DNA from: UBA2266 sp964406945
GTDB taxonomy: Bacteria; Planctomycetota; Phycisphaerae; Sedimentisphaerales; Anaerobacaceae
Direction of reading: 5' to 3'
Assembly (NCBI GenBank): GCA_964406945.1
Contig: CAYOTO010000001.1
Coordinates: 1-64,000 of the forward strand
DNA length: 64,000 bases
A program made the translations under genes and the position numbers. The notes beneath the pieces were generated by a model. That model did no database searches. It saw nothing but the letters and a program-made list of their open reading frames with translations, and was not told where the DNA came from. Positions 25,458-33,931 of the stretch are shown here, in pieces. The number at the start of each line of letters is the position of its first letter. The first letter of the stretch is position 1.

Positions 25458-26939
25458 ATGACTATCGAGAACCATTCAGACGATTACCGAAGGGGCCTCG
25501 AATTGGCCGAGGCCGGTCAACACGCCGAGGCGCTCGAACATATTAACAGGTATCTCAGCGACGCCCCGGACGACGCCGAAGCTCTCAACGATGCAGGCGC
25601 CATCCTCCACTGCCTGGGACGATCCCCAGAGGCAATTGAGCACCTGGAAAAGGCACACAGCATCAGACCCGACTGCGGAGAAATACTGTGGAATCTCTGT
25701 GAGGCTCTGATTGCCGCCGGCAGGGCGGATGAAACTATGAAACTGTTCGCCAGGATGGAAGAGCTGAAGATCCTCAGCGCCGATGTATGCAACCGCGCCG
25801 CCACTGAGTTGCTGAACCGCGACCAGAAGTCGCAGGCCGTCGAAATGATGCTCAAATCTTTGGAACTGGCTCCGGAACAGAGGGTCATGCAGCCGATGCT
25901 GGATCTGGTGATCTTGAAGAGGCCCAAAATTGCGTTCTTCTGCGGCGGCGACGGCCCAAACTTTCTAAATGACATAATAGAATATACCAGAAAACGCTAC
26001 CAGGTACGCGTATTCGAGGGTGAAACTCACGACCAGCTTCGGGAATTGATGCAGTGGAGTGATATCTCCTGGTTCGAATGGTGCACAAATCTGGCTGTTG
26101 CGGCGTCCAATATGCCCAAAGTCTGCAAAAACATCGTCAGGCTGCATCGCTACGAAGCTTACGAAGACTGGCCGCTTCAGGTGAACTGGAACAATATAGA
26201 TACTCTGGTTACCGTCGGCAACCCCACAACCAACCAGGTACTGCTGTCCAAAGTGCCCAATCTGGAAGCGAGAACCAACGTCGTTGCGATACCTAACGGC
26301 ATCGATCTAGACCGTTTCCGTTTCGTCGAGCGTCCCAGAGGTAAGAATCTGGCCTTTCTGGCCAATTTGCGAATGGTCAAAAACCCCGTACTTATCCTGC
26401 AATGCATGCAGAAGCTCCATTACCTCGATCCGGAATACCGTCTGCATATCGCCGGCCGAATCCAGGATGAGACCCTCGCACGCTATGTGAAGCACATGGT
26501 CCGCACGCTCGGACTGGAAGGAGTGGTGTCTTTCGACGGATGGCAGGACGATGTAAACGCATGGCTTTCAGACAAGCACTACATTGTCTCATCGAGCATC
26601 TGCGAGGGGCACCCGGTCGGTATTCTCGAAGCCATGGCGTGCGGGCTCAAGCCCGTTATTCACAATTACCCGGGCGCCGAGAGCATCTTCCCGAGGGAAT
26701 TCCTCTTCGATATTGCCGAACAGTTCTGCGATCAGATTCTCTCCGGCGGCTACGAACCCGGCCGCTACCGGGAATTCGTCGAGTCCCGCTTCTCGCTCCA
26801 GAAGCAGCTTAATGCGGTTAATGACCTTTTCATCGAGGCCGAAAAGGCAAACGAAGTAAAGCCGAACTCGCCGCCACCGCAGCAGGCCTCCAATTTCAAA
26901 TTCGGCACGCTCGATCCCAAACCAATTAATCTTCTCTAA
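25458..26939 (+). CDS. TPR plus GT4-type glycosyltransferase
   Basis: I start at the ATG at 25,458 (493 residues), preceded by AAGGAG; the frame extends to 25,293 but that would cross the sigma-54 promoter. Residues 1-150 are TPR repeats (GLELAEAGQHAEALEHINRY and following). From about 157 comes a GT-B glycosyltransferase with the family-4 landmarks VVAIPNGIDLDRF and the EX7E motif (EGHPVGILEAMACG). TPR-glycosyltransferases often recognise protein acceptors, and this gene directly follows flgL behind its own sigma-54 promoter, so a role in glycosylating flagellar proteins is likely. The acceptor is inference. Confidence 0.82.
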   Translation: MTIENHSDDYRRGLELAEAGQHAEALEHINRYLSDAPDDAEALNDAGAILHCLGRSPEAIEHLEKAHSIRPDCGEILWNLCEALIAAGRADETMKLFARMEELKILSADVCNRAATELLNRDQKSQAVEMMLKSLELAPEQRVMQPMLDLVILKRPKIAFFCGGDGPNFLNDIIEYTRKRYQVRVFEGETHDQLRELMQWSDISWFEWCTNLAVAASNMPKVCKNIVRLHRYEAYEDWPLQVNWNNIDTLVTVGNPTTNQVLLSKVPNLEARTNVVAIPNGIDLDRFRFVERPRGKNLAFLANLRMVKNPVLILQCMQKLHYLDPEYRLHIAGRIQDETLARYVKHMVRTLGLEGVVSFDGWQDDVNAWLSDKHYIVSSSICEGHPVGILEAMACGLKPVIHNYPGAESIFPREFLFDIAEQFCDQILSGGYEPGRYREFVESRFSLQKQLNAVNDLFIEAEKANEVKPNSPPPQQASNFKFGTLDPKPINLL

Positions 26940-26966
26940 TCCTTTGTGCGAATTTTCGAGACTCGA

Positions 26967-28538
26967 ATGGTCATGAACGGCGAACAACACGATGGCCCAC
27001 TGGTCAGTATTCTGCTGCCTACGCATAACCGCAGCAAGTACCTGCCAGTTGCGCTTTCAAGTGCCGTTCATCAGAGCTACCGGAATCTGCAGATCATAGT
27101 CATTCGCGACGGCGGCGAGCCCGTTGGCGATATCGTCGAGATTTTCGACGATCGGCGAATAAGTTTCATCGACAGGGACGAAAACCGGGGCAAAGCCGCT
27201 TCACTCAATGAGGCTCTGGCTGCCGTGCGGGGCAAATACGTGGCTTATCTCGATGACGACGACATTATCTACCCCCGCCATATCGAAACCTTGGTTCACG
27301 CGTTGGAAACGCAGACCGACTGCCAACTGGCATACACGGACCTTTACCGCACCTACTGTCGCGTCGAACCGAACGGCGACAGACAGGTGCTCAGCAAAGT
27401 AGTCGAGATAAGCCGTGATTTCGACCGTTATCTGATGCTCTGCTTCAACCACACACTGCACGTGAGCCTCATGCATCGTGCTGGTCTTCTGGATAAAACC
27501 GGCCCATTCAACGAGCAGTTGAACGTGCTGATCGACTGGGACCTCACCCGCAGGGCGTGCTTCTTCACGGACTTCCACCACGTTCACGAAATAACGGGTG
27601 AGTTCTACAGTCCGGTAGGGCGGTCAGATCGGCTAAGTGTCCTGGGCAGGACGGACGCCGAGGAATACCTTCGCAACTTTACCACCATAAGAACTACAAG
27701 ACCCCCAAAGCCCTGGCCTAAAATAAAAGACCTTTCAATCATTCTGCTCGCCGATTGTGCGGGACCGGGTCTGAACGGCAAGCTGGCTGAGATTCAGAAA
27801 TACACCTTCTACCCCCACCGCATCATCATACCGGTTACGAGCGTTGCAGACGCGGGATTTGCCGGCACGGACCTGTCAGACCATATTAAGGCAGTCAGTA
27901 TAAGCCCGGCCGCCTCGCAAGCCGAGATTCTGAATACCGCATTGGCCGCCTGCGACGGCGACTATGTAGCTGTGGTTCCCGCGGACTTTCCCATCCGCAA
28001 TTTCTGGCTTGAGGATTCGCTCTATCCGTTGCTGAACTCCGAAGAGCCGGAGGCATTCGAACTCGAGGACTCTACCGATTCCTGTCGGGCCGTCGTAGCC
28101 GCACGCGAAAGCATGCTGCGAGCCCATCGGCAATCGTCGTCCGGGGCTTTGATAGAAGCTCTGGCCTCTGCGGGGGTTAATGTCAGGCGGGTTGAGCCGC
28201 ACGAAATACCGTTCCAATTCGACCAGTTGCTCTGCGAAGCCAAAGAAGTCGGATCAAAAGGAGACTGGCCCAGGGCGGCGGAAATCTTCGAATACATGTC
28301 TCAAAACCATCGCAACGAATCGTGGATGCAATCCATGGCCGCGCAGGCCTACTACAACTGCGGCTTTCATCAAAAAGCCGCCGAACTCTGTCGCATCGTC
28401 AATCATCAGAAACCCACTGTCGATACTCTGCTGCTCGAGGGTCGTCTTCACCGGGCGGCGGGGGACTTCGGTTCAGCTATAACAATGCTCGAAAGAGCGC
28501 GCACCATTGTCGAGGGAAAAGAAACGCTATGGACGTAA
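26967..28538 (+). CDS. GT2 glycosyltransferase with second transferase-like domain and TPR tail
   Basis: I choose the ATG at 26,967 (523 residues); a GTG at 26,946 or ATG at 26,973 are alternatives and no site has a strong SD. The N-terminal 200 residues are a family-2 glycosyltransferase (LVSILLPTHNRSKYLPVALS, then the DXD-type AYLDDDDIIYP). A shorter alpha/beta region at about 255-370 resembles a decayed second GT2 domain (LSIILLADCAGPGLNGKLAE). The C-terminus from about 410 is TPR-like. With the preceding TPR-GT it may extend or attach the flagellar glycan. Confidence 0.8.
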   Translation: MVMNGEQHDGPLVSILLPTHNRSKYLPVALSSAVHQSYRNLQIIVIRDGGEPVGDIVEIFDDRRISFIDRDENRGKAASLNEALAAVRGKYVAYLDDDDIIYPRHIETLVHALETQTDCQLAYTDLYRTYCRVEPNGDRQVLSKVVEISRDFDRYLMLCFNHTLHVSLMHRAGLLDKTGPFNEQLNVLIDWDLTRRACFFTDFHHVHEITGEFYSPVGRSDRLSVLGRTDAEEYLRNFTTIRTTRPPKPWPKIKDLSIILLADCAGPGLNGKLAEIQKYTFYPHRIIIPVTSVADAGFAGTDLSDHIKAVSISPAASQAEILNTALAACDGDYVAVVPADFPIRNFWLEDSLYPLLNSEEPEAFELEDSTDSCRAVVAARESMLRAHRQSSSGALIEALASAGVNVRRVEPHEIPFQFDQLLCEAKEVGSKGDWPRAAEIFEYMSQNHRNESWMQSMAAQAYYNCGFHQKAAELCRIVNHQKPTVDTLLLEGRLHRAAGDFGSAITMLERARTIVEGKETLWT

Positions 28539-29155
28539 CCCCGAATATTACCGAGATCGAGAACACTACCCAGCGATACGAGTTGCTGCAGGAATTGGGC
28601 GACTGCTATGCTTCCGTTGGCAATTACAGTCGTGCGCGTCATTGCTACGAGCAGGCAGCAACACTCGGACCCGACGAGTCCGGACCATACGTCGGTCTGG
28701 GCGTTGTCGCACTGCAGCAGGAAGACTTCGAAGACGCCGAAATTGCATTCAGGGTTGCATGCCGTCTGGAACCGAATTGCTCCAAAGCCTATGCCGGGCT
28801 GGCGATGGTGGCCCAGCAACAGGGGGAATGTCAAAATGCCTTCGATCTGTACCTTAAGTGCCTCGAGTTTGATTCCGACAATATGACCGCGTTGCTGGGC
28901 CTGTTTCAGGTTTCCTGTGAAATGGGGTCCTTCGCAAAAGTAATTCATTACCTGCGCACATATCTGGATTCGCATCCCAACGATACCGCCGTGATGTTCT
29001 CGCTGGCTGCTCTGTACGTCAAGGATGACCAGCCGGAGCCTGCACATAAGCTGCTGCTGGACATAGCCTCACAGGACCCGAACAACACCGACGCCGTCAA
29101 TCTTCTCGAAGAAGTGGAACGAAGTCTCTCTCAGAAGAAAGAAGTTGCAAAGTAA
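28529..29155 (+). CDS. TPR protein
   Basis: I start at the ATG at 28,529 (208 residues), overlapping the preceding gene by 10 bases with GAGGG upstream; the frame open to 28,322 is a shadow of that gene. The protein is five or so TPR hairpins in a row (LGDCYASVGNYSRARHCYEQ, GLGVVALQQEDFEDAEIAFR, and so on) and nothing else. No signal peptide. It probably works as a cytosolic adaptor for the flanking TPR-glycosyltransferases or their substrates. Confidence 0.85.
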   Translation: MDVTPNITEIENTTQRYELLQELGDCYASVGNYSRARHCYEQAATLGPDESGPYVGLGVVALQQEDFEDAEIAFRVACRLEPNCSKAYAGLAMVAQQQGECQNAFDLYLKCLEFDSDNMTALLGLFQVSCEMGSFAKVIHYLRTYLDSHPNDTAVMFSLAALYVKDDQPEPAHKLLLDIASQDPNNTDAVNLLEEVERSLSQKKEVAK

Positions 29156-29479
29156 ATGCAGACGTCGCAATCAACAACCGGCCCGAAAAAGGATATCGAG
29201 CAGCTCAAAAGTCTGCTCGCCGAACAGATCAAACTGGCTCGCCGCGGCAGTGTTGCGGATCTGGAACCGCTGGCGCAGCAGGCCGACGACCTGATCCACC
29301 GCATCGCCCGGGCCGGAACTTTCGAGCAGGAATGGGCTGAGAAACTGCGAAACGAACTGCGCTACCTGTACGAGGAACTGAATATCATCCTAAAGGACCG
29401 CCTGGACGCGGTCGGAGCCGATCTTGTCGAGACCAGAAAGGCCAAAAAAACGCTTAAAGTCTACAGGCAAAATACATAG
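29156..29479 (+). CDS. Small helical protein, FliT/FlgN-like export chaperone candidate
   Basis: The 107 residues are almost entirely helical, with heptads around 12-45 and 60-100 and a Lys-rich tail ending near an aromatic (ETRKAKKTLKVYRQ), which is how FliT-type chaperones of the filament cap and related proteins look. The gene starts one base after the stop of the TPR gene. A flagellar export chaperone placed among glycosyltransferases would support coupling of glycosylation and secretion. The family call is tentative. Confidence 0.4.
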   Translation: MQTSQSTTGPKKDIEQLKSLLAEQIKLARRGSVADLEPLAQQADDLIHRIARAGTFEQEWAEKLRNELRYLYEELNIILKDRLDAVGADLVETRKAKKTLKVYRQNT

Positions 29480-29487
29480 ATCGCCCT

Positions 29488-29524
29488 GAGCCGGCAGCGC
29501 CCGAACACTTCAGATATCCGGCTC
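29488..29524 (+). other. Inverted repeat in the gap before neuB
   Basis: A perfect 7-base stem (GAGCCGG at 29,488-29,494 and CCGGCTC at 29,518-29,524) encloses a 23-base loop, in the 134-base gap between the FliT-like gene and neuB. No T-run follows, so it is not a typical terminator; it might mark a processing or attenuation site. The rest of the gap shows no clear promoter. Confidence 0.25.
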
Positions 29525-29613
29525 TGAAAAACCAGTTTGTCAAAGCCTCGTCGGTCGTGCCTGCCGAATGCAGTCGACCCACGGGGACGGAGTCTGTCAA
29601 GACATCAACTCAA

Positions 29614-30684
29614 ATGCAGTCCTCCCCTGTGAATCTCAACTGTTCTGACTCGAATAGTAGACCGGTCTTCGTCATTGCCGAGGCCGGTGTAAATCACAAC
29701 GGCGATGCATCGCTTGCCTGCGACATGATAGATGCCGCCGCCGAATGCGGTGCGGATGCCGTCAAGTTTCAGACTTTTCAGCCGGATCGACTCGTAAGTT
29801 CCCGTGCAAGTAAAGCCGCCTATCAGCTTCGAAATACTTCCCCTGACGAATCGCAACTTGAAATGATTCGCAGGCTGCATCTGGATGTCGCCGCGCATGA
29901 GCGGCTATGCGAACATTGCGCAAACCGCGGAATTGCGTTTCTTTCGTCGCCGTTCGACCTCGAGAGCATAGAATTGCTTGTGCGTCTGGGCCTGAAAACA
30001 TTCAAAATCCCTTCGGGTGAAATAACCAATTTGCCGTATCTTAGAAAAACGGCACAAGCGGCTTCGAACATAATTCTATCAACGGGAATGTCCGATTTGC
30101 AGGAAGTAAGCCGCGCGCTGGCGACTCTGATAGACGCAGGAGCGGACAAAGATAGAATAACCGTACTTCACTGCAACACAGAATACCCTACCCCGATGCA
30201 TGATGTAAACCTGCGGGCGATGCTGACGATGCGCGAAGCATTCGGCACGCGGGTGGGCTTTTCGGACCACACGTTGGGAATCGAAGCCTCCATAGCCGCC
30301 GTTGCGATGGGCGCCTCGATCATCGAAAAACATTTCACGCTCGACAGAATCCTGCCTGGTCCGGACCATAGAGCATCGCTGGAGCCTGCGGAACTCAAAG
30401 CCATGATACGGGCCGTGAGAAATGTCGAACTCGCACTTGGCGACGGAATCAAAAAGCCTTCGCAATCTGAATTGTCGAACATCTCCATTACCAGAAAGAG
30501 CATTGTCGCCGCCAGGCCGATCCCCTGCAATGCGACCATCACGGCAGATATGCTCGCCGTCAAGCGGCCCGGAACCGGAATCGCTCCCGGGCATCTCGAT
30601 GAACTGGCGGGCCTCACGGCCGCGACCGACATTCACCAGGACCAGGTACTGACGTGGGAACTGCTTTCTACAGCCTCGAAATGA
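29614..30684 (+). CDS. neuB: NeuB-family nonulosonic acid synthase
   Basis: NeuB enzymes condense phosphoenolpyruvate with ManNAc or a 2,4-diacetamido-trideoxyhexose to make sialic, legionaminic or pseudaminic acid. I use the ATG at 29,614 (356 residues, family length); a GTG at 29,557 would add a disordered leader. The barrel begins VFVIAEAGVNHNGDASLACD and includes ADAVKFQTF, LKTFKIPSGEITNLP and GFSDHTLGIEAS. The C-terminal antifreeze-like SAF domain follows from about 290 (SIVAARPIPCNATITADMLA). It overlaps neuC in an ATGA junction. Sequence alone does not tell me which nonulosonate is made. Confidence 0.93.
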   Translation: MQSSPVNLNCSDSNSRPVFVIAEAGVNHNGDASLACDMIDAAAECGADAVKFQTFQPDRLVSSRASKAAYQLRNTSPDESQLEMIRRLHLDVAAHERLCEHCANRGIAFLSSPFDLESIELLVRLGLKTFKIPSGEITNLPYLRKTAQAASNIILSTGMSDLQEVSRALATLIDAGADKDRITVLHCNTEYPTPMHDVNLRAMLTMREAFGTRVGFSDHTLGIEASIAAVAMGASIIEKHFTLDRILPGPDHRASLEPAELKAMIRAVRNVELALGDGIKKPSQSELSNISITRKSIVAARPIPCNATITADMLAVKRPGTGIAPGHLDELAGLTAATDIHQDQVLTWELLSTASK

Positions 30685-31829
30685 CTCGAAAGATTTGCGT
30701 AATAACAGGAACAAGAGCCGACTACGGAATACTCCGTCCGGTGCTGAAGGCAATCGAAGCTGAATCCGTGCTCGAATTGAGGATCGTGGCAACCTGCATG
30801 CACCTTATGGCTGAATTCGGCGCGACTGCGGACCTGATAGAGTCGGACGGTTTTGAAATCACTGCAAGAGCCAAGGCCGCTCCAGATGACGACAACGCCG
30901 CTTCGGGTGCTGTTTGCGTGGGCGACGCCATCGCAGAGTTGTCGGTCGTCTTTGCTGATATTGCCCCGGATGTCGTGATGATTCTCGGTGATCGCGGCGA
31001 AGTCCTGGCTGCTGCAGTCGCCGCCGTATACCTGGGAATACCGGTGGCCCATCTTCACGGGGGCGAAATCTCGGGCCATGTCGACGGGATAGTCCGCCAC
31101 GCGATTACGAAGCTGTCGCACATACACTTCTGTGCAACCGACGAAAGCAGACGCAGAATATTAAATCTCGGCGAAGAGCCCTGGCGAGTGCACAAGGTCG
31201 GCGCTCCGGCTCTGGATACAATTCTCGCGACCGACTTCACGGATGAAGATGATTTGGTCGCCAAATACAATTTCAAGCCGGGTCAGGACCTCATACTTGT
31301 TCTGCAGCATCCGGTGGCGGACAGCACAGAAGACGCCGCGGATCAGATGACTCGCACGCTCGAAGCGGTCACAGGCTTCAAAAAGCCGACCATAATCATA
31401 TATCCGAATGCCGACGCGGGCGGCAGGGCGATGATTGACACTATAAACAGATACGAGCAACGCAGTTTTATCAGGACTTTCAAAAGTATCCCCCATCGGG
31501 ACTATCTCGGGCTGTTGCGTGTTGCATCGGTGTTGGTGGGCAACTCTTCGAGTGCGATTATCGAGGCGCCTTCTTTCGGGCTGCCGGCCGTAAATATCGG
31601 CACCCGACAGCAGGGGCGTCAAAATGCCGGAAACTGCATAAACACCGATTACGATACGCATCAAATCGCCCGGGCGATCCAAAAATGTCTTTGCGATTCC
31701 GCTTTCAAGGCAAGCGTATCACAATCTTCAAACCCGTACGGCGACGGTCATGCGAGCGAGCGAATCGTTGCCGTGTTGGAAGATTTGGAGTCAACCGAAA
31801 AGCTGCTTGCAAAAAAGCTGACCTACTGA
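30681..31829 (+). CDS. neuC: NeuC/LegG-type hydrolysing UDP-sugar 2-epimerase
   Basis: This enzyme releases UDP while epimerising C2 of UDP-GlcNAc (giving ManNAc) or of UDP-diacetamidobacillosamine (giving the legionaminate precursor). I start at the ATG at 30,681 (382 residues), overlapping the neuB stop. Landmarks are the N-terminus ICVITGTRADYGILRPVLKA, the VMILGDRGEVLAAA block, HLHGGEISG and SVLVGNSSSAIIEAPSFGLP. Its product is the substrate of the NeuB encoded next door. Confidence 0.93.
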   Translation: MTRKICVITGTRADYGILRPVLKAIEAESVLELRIVATCMHLMAEFGATADLIESDGFEITARAKAAPDDDNAASGAVCVGDAIAELSVVFADIAPDVVMILGDRGEVLAAAVAAVYLGIPVAHLHGGEISGHVDGIVRHAITKLSHIHFCATDESRRRILNLGEEPWRVHKVGAPALDTILATDFTDEDDLVAKYNFKPGQDLILVLQHPVADSTEDAADQMTRTLEAVTGFKKPTIIIYPNADAGGRAMIDTINRYEQRSFIRTFKSIPHRDYLGLLRVASVLVGNSSSAIIEAPSFGLPAVNIGTRQQGRQNAGNCINTDYDTHQIARAIQKCLCDSAFKASVSQSSNPYGDGHASERIVAVLEDLESTEKLLAKKLTY

Positions 31830-31830
31830 A

Positions 31831-32463
31831 ATGGTGTCGGAGAACATACTCATATTCGGTTGCGGTGGGCACGGCAAAGTCGTCCTCGATATACTGAAAT
31901 GTTCGGGCCGGGACGTGCTTGGCTTTATAGACGACGATCCGACGCGTAAAGGGCTGGTGGTTGGCGGCAAAGAAGTACTGGGCGGCTCGGATTATCTCGA
32001 TAGTCATTCGCATTCGAACGTAGCCCTGGGGATCGGCGATAATATGATTCGCCGGTCGGTATATGAGAGACTCAAAGACGCCAATCACAATGTAGTCACG
32101 GCTATTCACCCGGAAAGCACCGTAGCCGCCGACGTTCAAATTGACGAAGGGACCGTAATCATGCCGGGAGCCGTGGTAAACACAGGCACGATAATCGATG
32201 CCGGTGTCGTTATTAACACAGGGGCGACGGTTGATCACGACTGCCGCCTGGGTAAGTTCTCGCAGGTCTGGCCGGGCGCGAATCTGGCAGGTTCGGTGCA
32301 TCTCGGACCGTGTTCGTATGTAGGAACCGCTGCGGCCGTTATCCAGAACATAACCATAGCCGGCAAAGTCACTATAGGTGCGGGAGCGGCGGTGATACGG
32401 AACCTGCCTTACGGAGCGGTCGCCGTTGGAGTTCCCGCACGGGTAATCAGGATCGAGAAATGA
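31831..32463 (+). CDS. NeuD/PglD-type sugar acetyltransferase
   Basis: The 210 residues comprise an N-terminal PglD-type nucleotide-sugar-binding domain (NILIFGCGGHGKVVLDIL) and a C-terminal left-handed beta-helix of hexapeptide repeats (TVIMPGAVVNTGTIIDAGVV onward), ending in the usual VPARVI segment. Members acetylate the 4-amino of a UDP- or GDP-sugar or O-acetylate sialic acid. Position between neuC and the epimerase fits N-acetylation of the nonulosonate precursor. The start is one base after the neuC stop; the end overlaps the next gene by 4 bases. Confidence 0.88.
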   Translation: MVSENILIFGCGGHGKVVLDILKCSGRDVLGFIDDDPTRKGLVVGGKEVLGGSDYLDSHSHSNVALGIGDNMIRRSVYERLKDANHNVVTAIHPESTVAADVQIDEGTVIMPGAVVNTGTIIDAGVVINTGATVDHDCRLGKFSQVWPGANLAGSVHLGPCSYVGTAAAVIQNITIAGKVTIGAGAAVIRNLPYGAVAVGVPARVIRIEK

Positions 32464-33929
32464 ACAAACAAGTCAAAATAAGCGACCTGCTCGTACCTCA
32501 GGATCTTTCGATCAAGAAGGTGATGCAAATAATCGATCATACCGCGTTGTCCACCGCTTTCGTCGTGGATGACGAATCGAGACTGATTGGCTCGGTGAGC
32601 GACGGCGACATACGACGTGCCATCATAAACGGCCGCGATGTCAGCATCGCCGTTTCTGAGGTGATGAACTCCAATCCGGTATGCCTCCAGCAACATGATG
32701 TAGGTAACAGGTACCTCGTCAAGAACACGATGAAGATTCTGCAGGACGCCTCGGGCCGCTGTCCGCCGATTCCGATAGTCGACGACTTCAGACGCCCCGT
32801 TCAACTCGTCGATTTCAGTGCGTTGACTCGTGTAAAATCGCCTTTCGCCGGGAAAAACCGCCACATACACCGCGTGCTGGTAGTCGGCGGGGCCGGATTT
32901 CTGGGTTCGGTCCTGGTCGCAAGACTGCTGGAAAGAGGCTACCGCGTCAGAGTGCTGGACAGCCTCTTGTATGGACGCCGCTCGATGGACCCTTACCTGG
33001 AAAACCCCGATTTCGAACTGATAGAAGGGGATATGCGGGATATTTCGGTAGTCGCCGCGGCCATAAAACGCGTCAATGCCGTCATTAATCTGGCCGCTAT
33101 CGTCGGCGATCCGGCCTGCAAAGCCAGCCCTTCGACCACCATCGAAACCAATTACCTTGCCAATAAGGCCCTTGCCGAAGCGTGTAAATACAATCAGATT
33201 AACAGATTCATCTTCGCTTCCACCTGCAGCGTGTACGGCTGCAGCGACAAGCCTGTAAACGAAGCATCTAATCTCAATCCGCTTTCGCTTTACACCCGCT
33301 CGAAAATCCATTCCGAGGAGGGCATTCTCAGTCTCGAAGACGAAAATTTCTCGCCCACTATTCTCCGCATGGCGACCCTTTACGGCTATTCATCCAGGAT
33401 GAGATTCGATCTGGTTCTGAACACCATGACCAAGGACGCATTCCGTGACGGCCGAATCGTCGTACACGGCGGCGGTACTCAGTGGCGACCGCTGCTGGAG
33501 GTAGGCGACGCGGCCAACGCTTACATACAATGCCTCGAAGCACCACTTAATCATGTAAAAGGAGAGATATTCAACCTCGGTTCGAAACAGCAAAACTGTC
33601 AGATTATAGATGTTGCATGGAGAGTCCAGAAGCAGTTCGAGGATGTCGAAGTGGTGTTGGAGTCCGAACTGTACGATGCGCGAGATTACTTCGTCAGTTT
33701 CGATAAGATTAAGGACAATCTCGGTTTTCGTCCCGCCGCCACTTTGGAAGCGGCAATAAGCCGGATTAAAGATGCTTTGGAGGCAGGCGAGATCGAAGAG
33801 GTAGACGACAGCCGGTATTATAACGTTAAATTCATTCAGGACGTTGTGAATCCCCGACGACGTCCCGCCATGGAAATATTGGACGCACCCGAAGCCACGG
33901 GGCAAACCCAATGCCTGGAGAGAATCTGA
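32460..33929 (+). CDS. CBS-pair / NAD-dependent sugar epimerase fusion
   Basis: I start at the ATG at 32,460 (489 residues). Residues 1-130 are a tandem CBS pair (KKVMQIIDHTALSTAFVVDD, then IGSVSDGDIRRAIING). From about 137 comes an extended SDR domain with GGAGFLG for NAD and the catalytic YTRSK (Tyr278, Lys282). The loop where 4,6-dehydratases carry the TDE triad reads STCSVYG, so I expect an epimerase or reductase rather than a dehydratase. In Campylobacter the CBS pair sits on PtmE, a nucleotidyltransferase of legionaminate synthesis; on an SDR it is unusual. CBS could sense an adenosine or CMP/GDP ligand. Confidence 0.85.
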   Translation: MNKQVKISDLLVPQDLSIKKVMQIIDHTALSTAFVVDDESRLIGSVSDGDIRRAIINGRDVSIAVSEVMNSNPVCLQQHDVGNRYLVKNTMKILQDASGRCPPIPIVDDFRRPVQLVDFSALTRVKSPFAGKNRHIHRVLVVGGAGFLGSVLVARLLERGYRVRVLDSLLYGRRSMDPYLENPDFELIEGDMRDISVVAAAIKRVNAVINLAAIVGDPACKASPSTTIETNYLANKALAEACKYNQINRFIFASTCSVYGCSDKPVNEASNLNPLSLYTRSKIHSEEGILSLEDENFSPTILRMATLYGYSSRMRFDLVLNTMTKDAFRDGRIVVHGGGTQWRPLLEVGDAANAYIQCLEAPLNHVKGEIFNLGSKQQNCQIIDVAWRVQKQFEDVEVVLESELYDARDYFVSFDKIKDNLGFRPAATLEAAISRIKDALEAGEIEEVDDSRYYNVKFIQDVVNPRRRPAMEILDAPEATGQTQCLERI

Positions 33930-33931
33930 CT

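Noticed and set aside
29557..29613. Longer NeuB starting at a GTG
   Set aside because: Would add 19 polar residues before the conserved domain; the ATG at 29,614 gives the family length.
33911..33931. Longer aminotransferase start inside the preceding gene
   Set aside because: The ATG at 33,932 avoids overlap and has GAGAG upstream.
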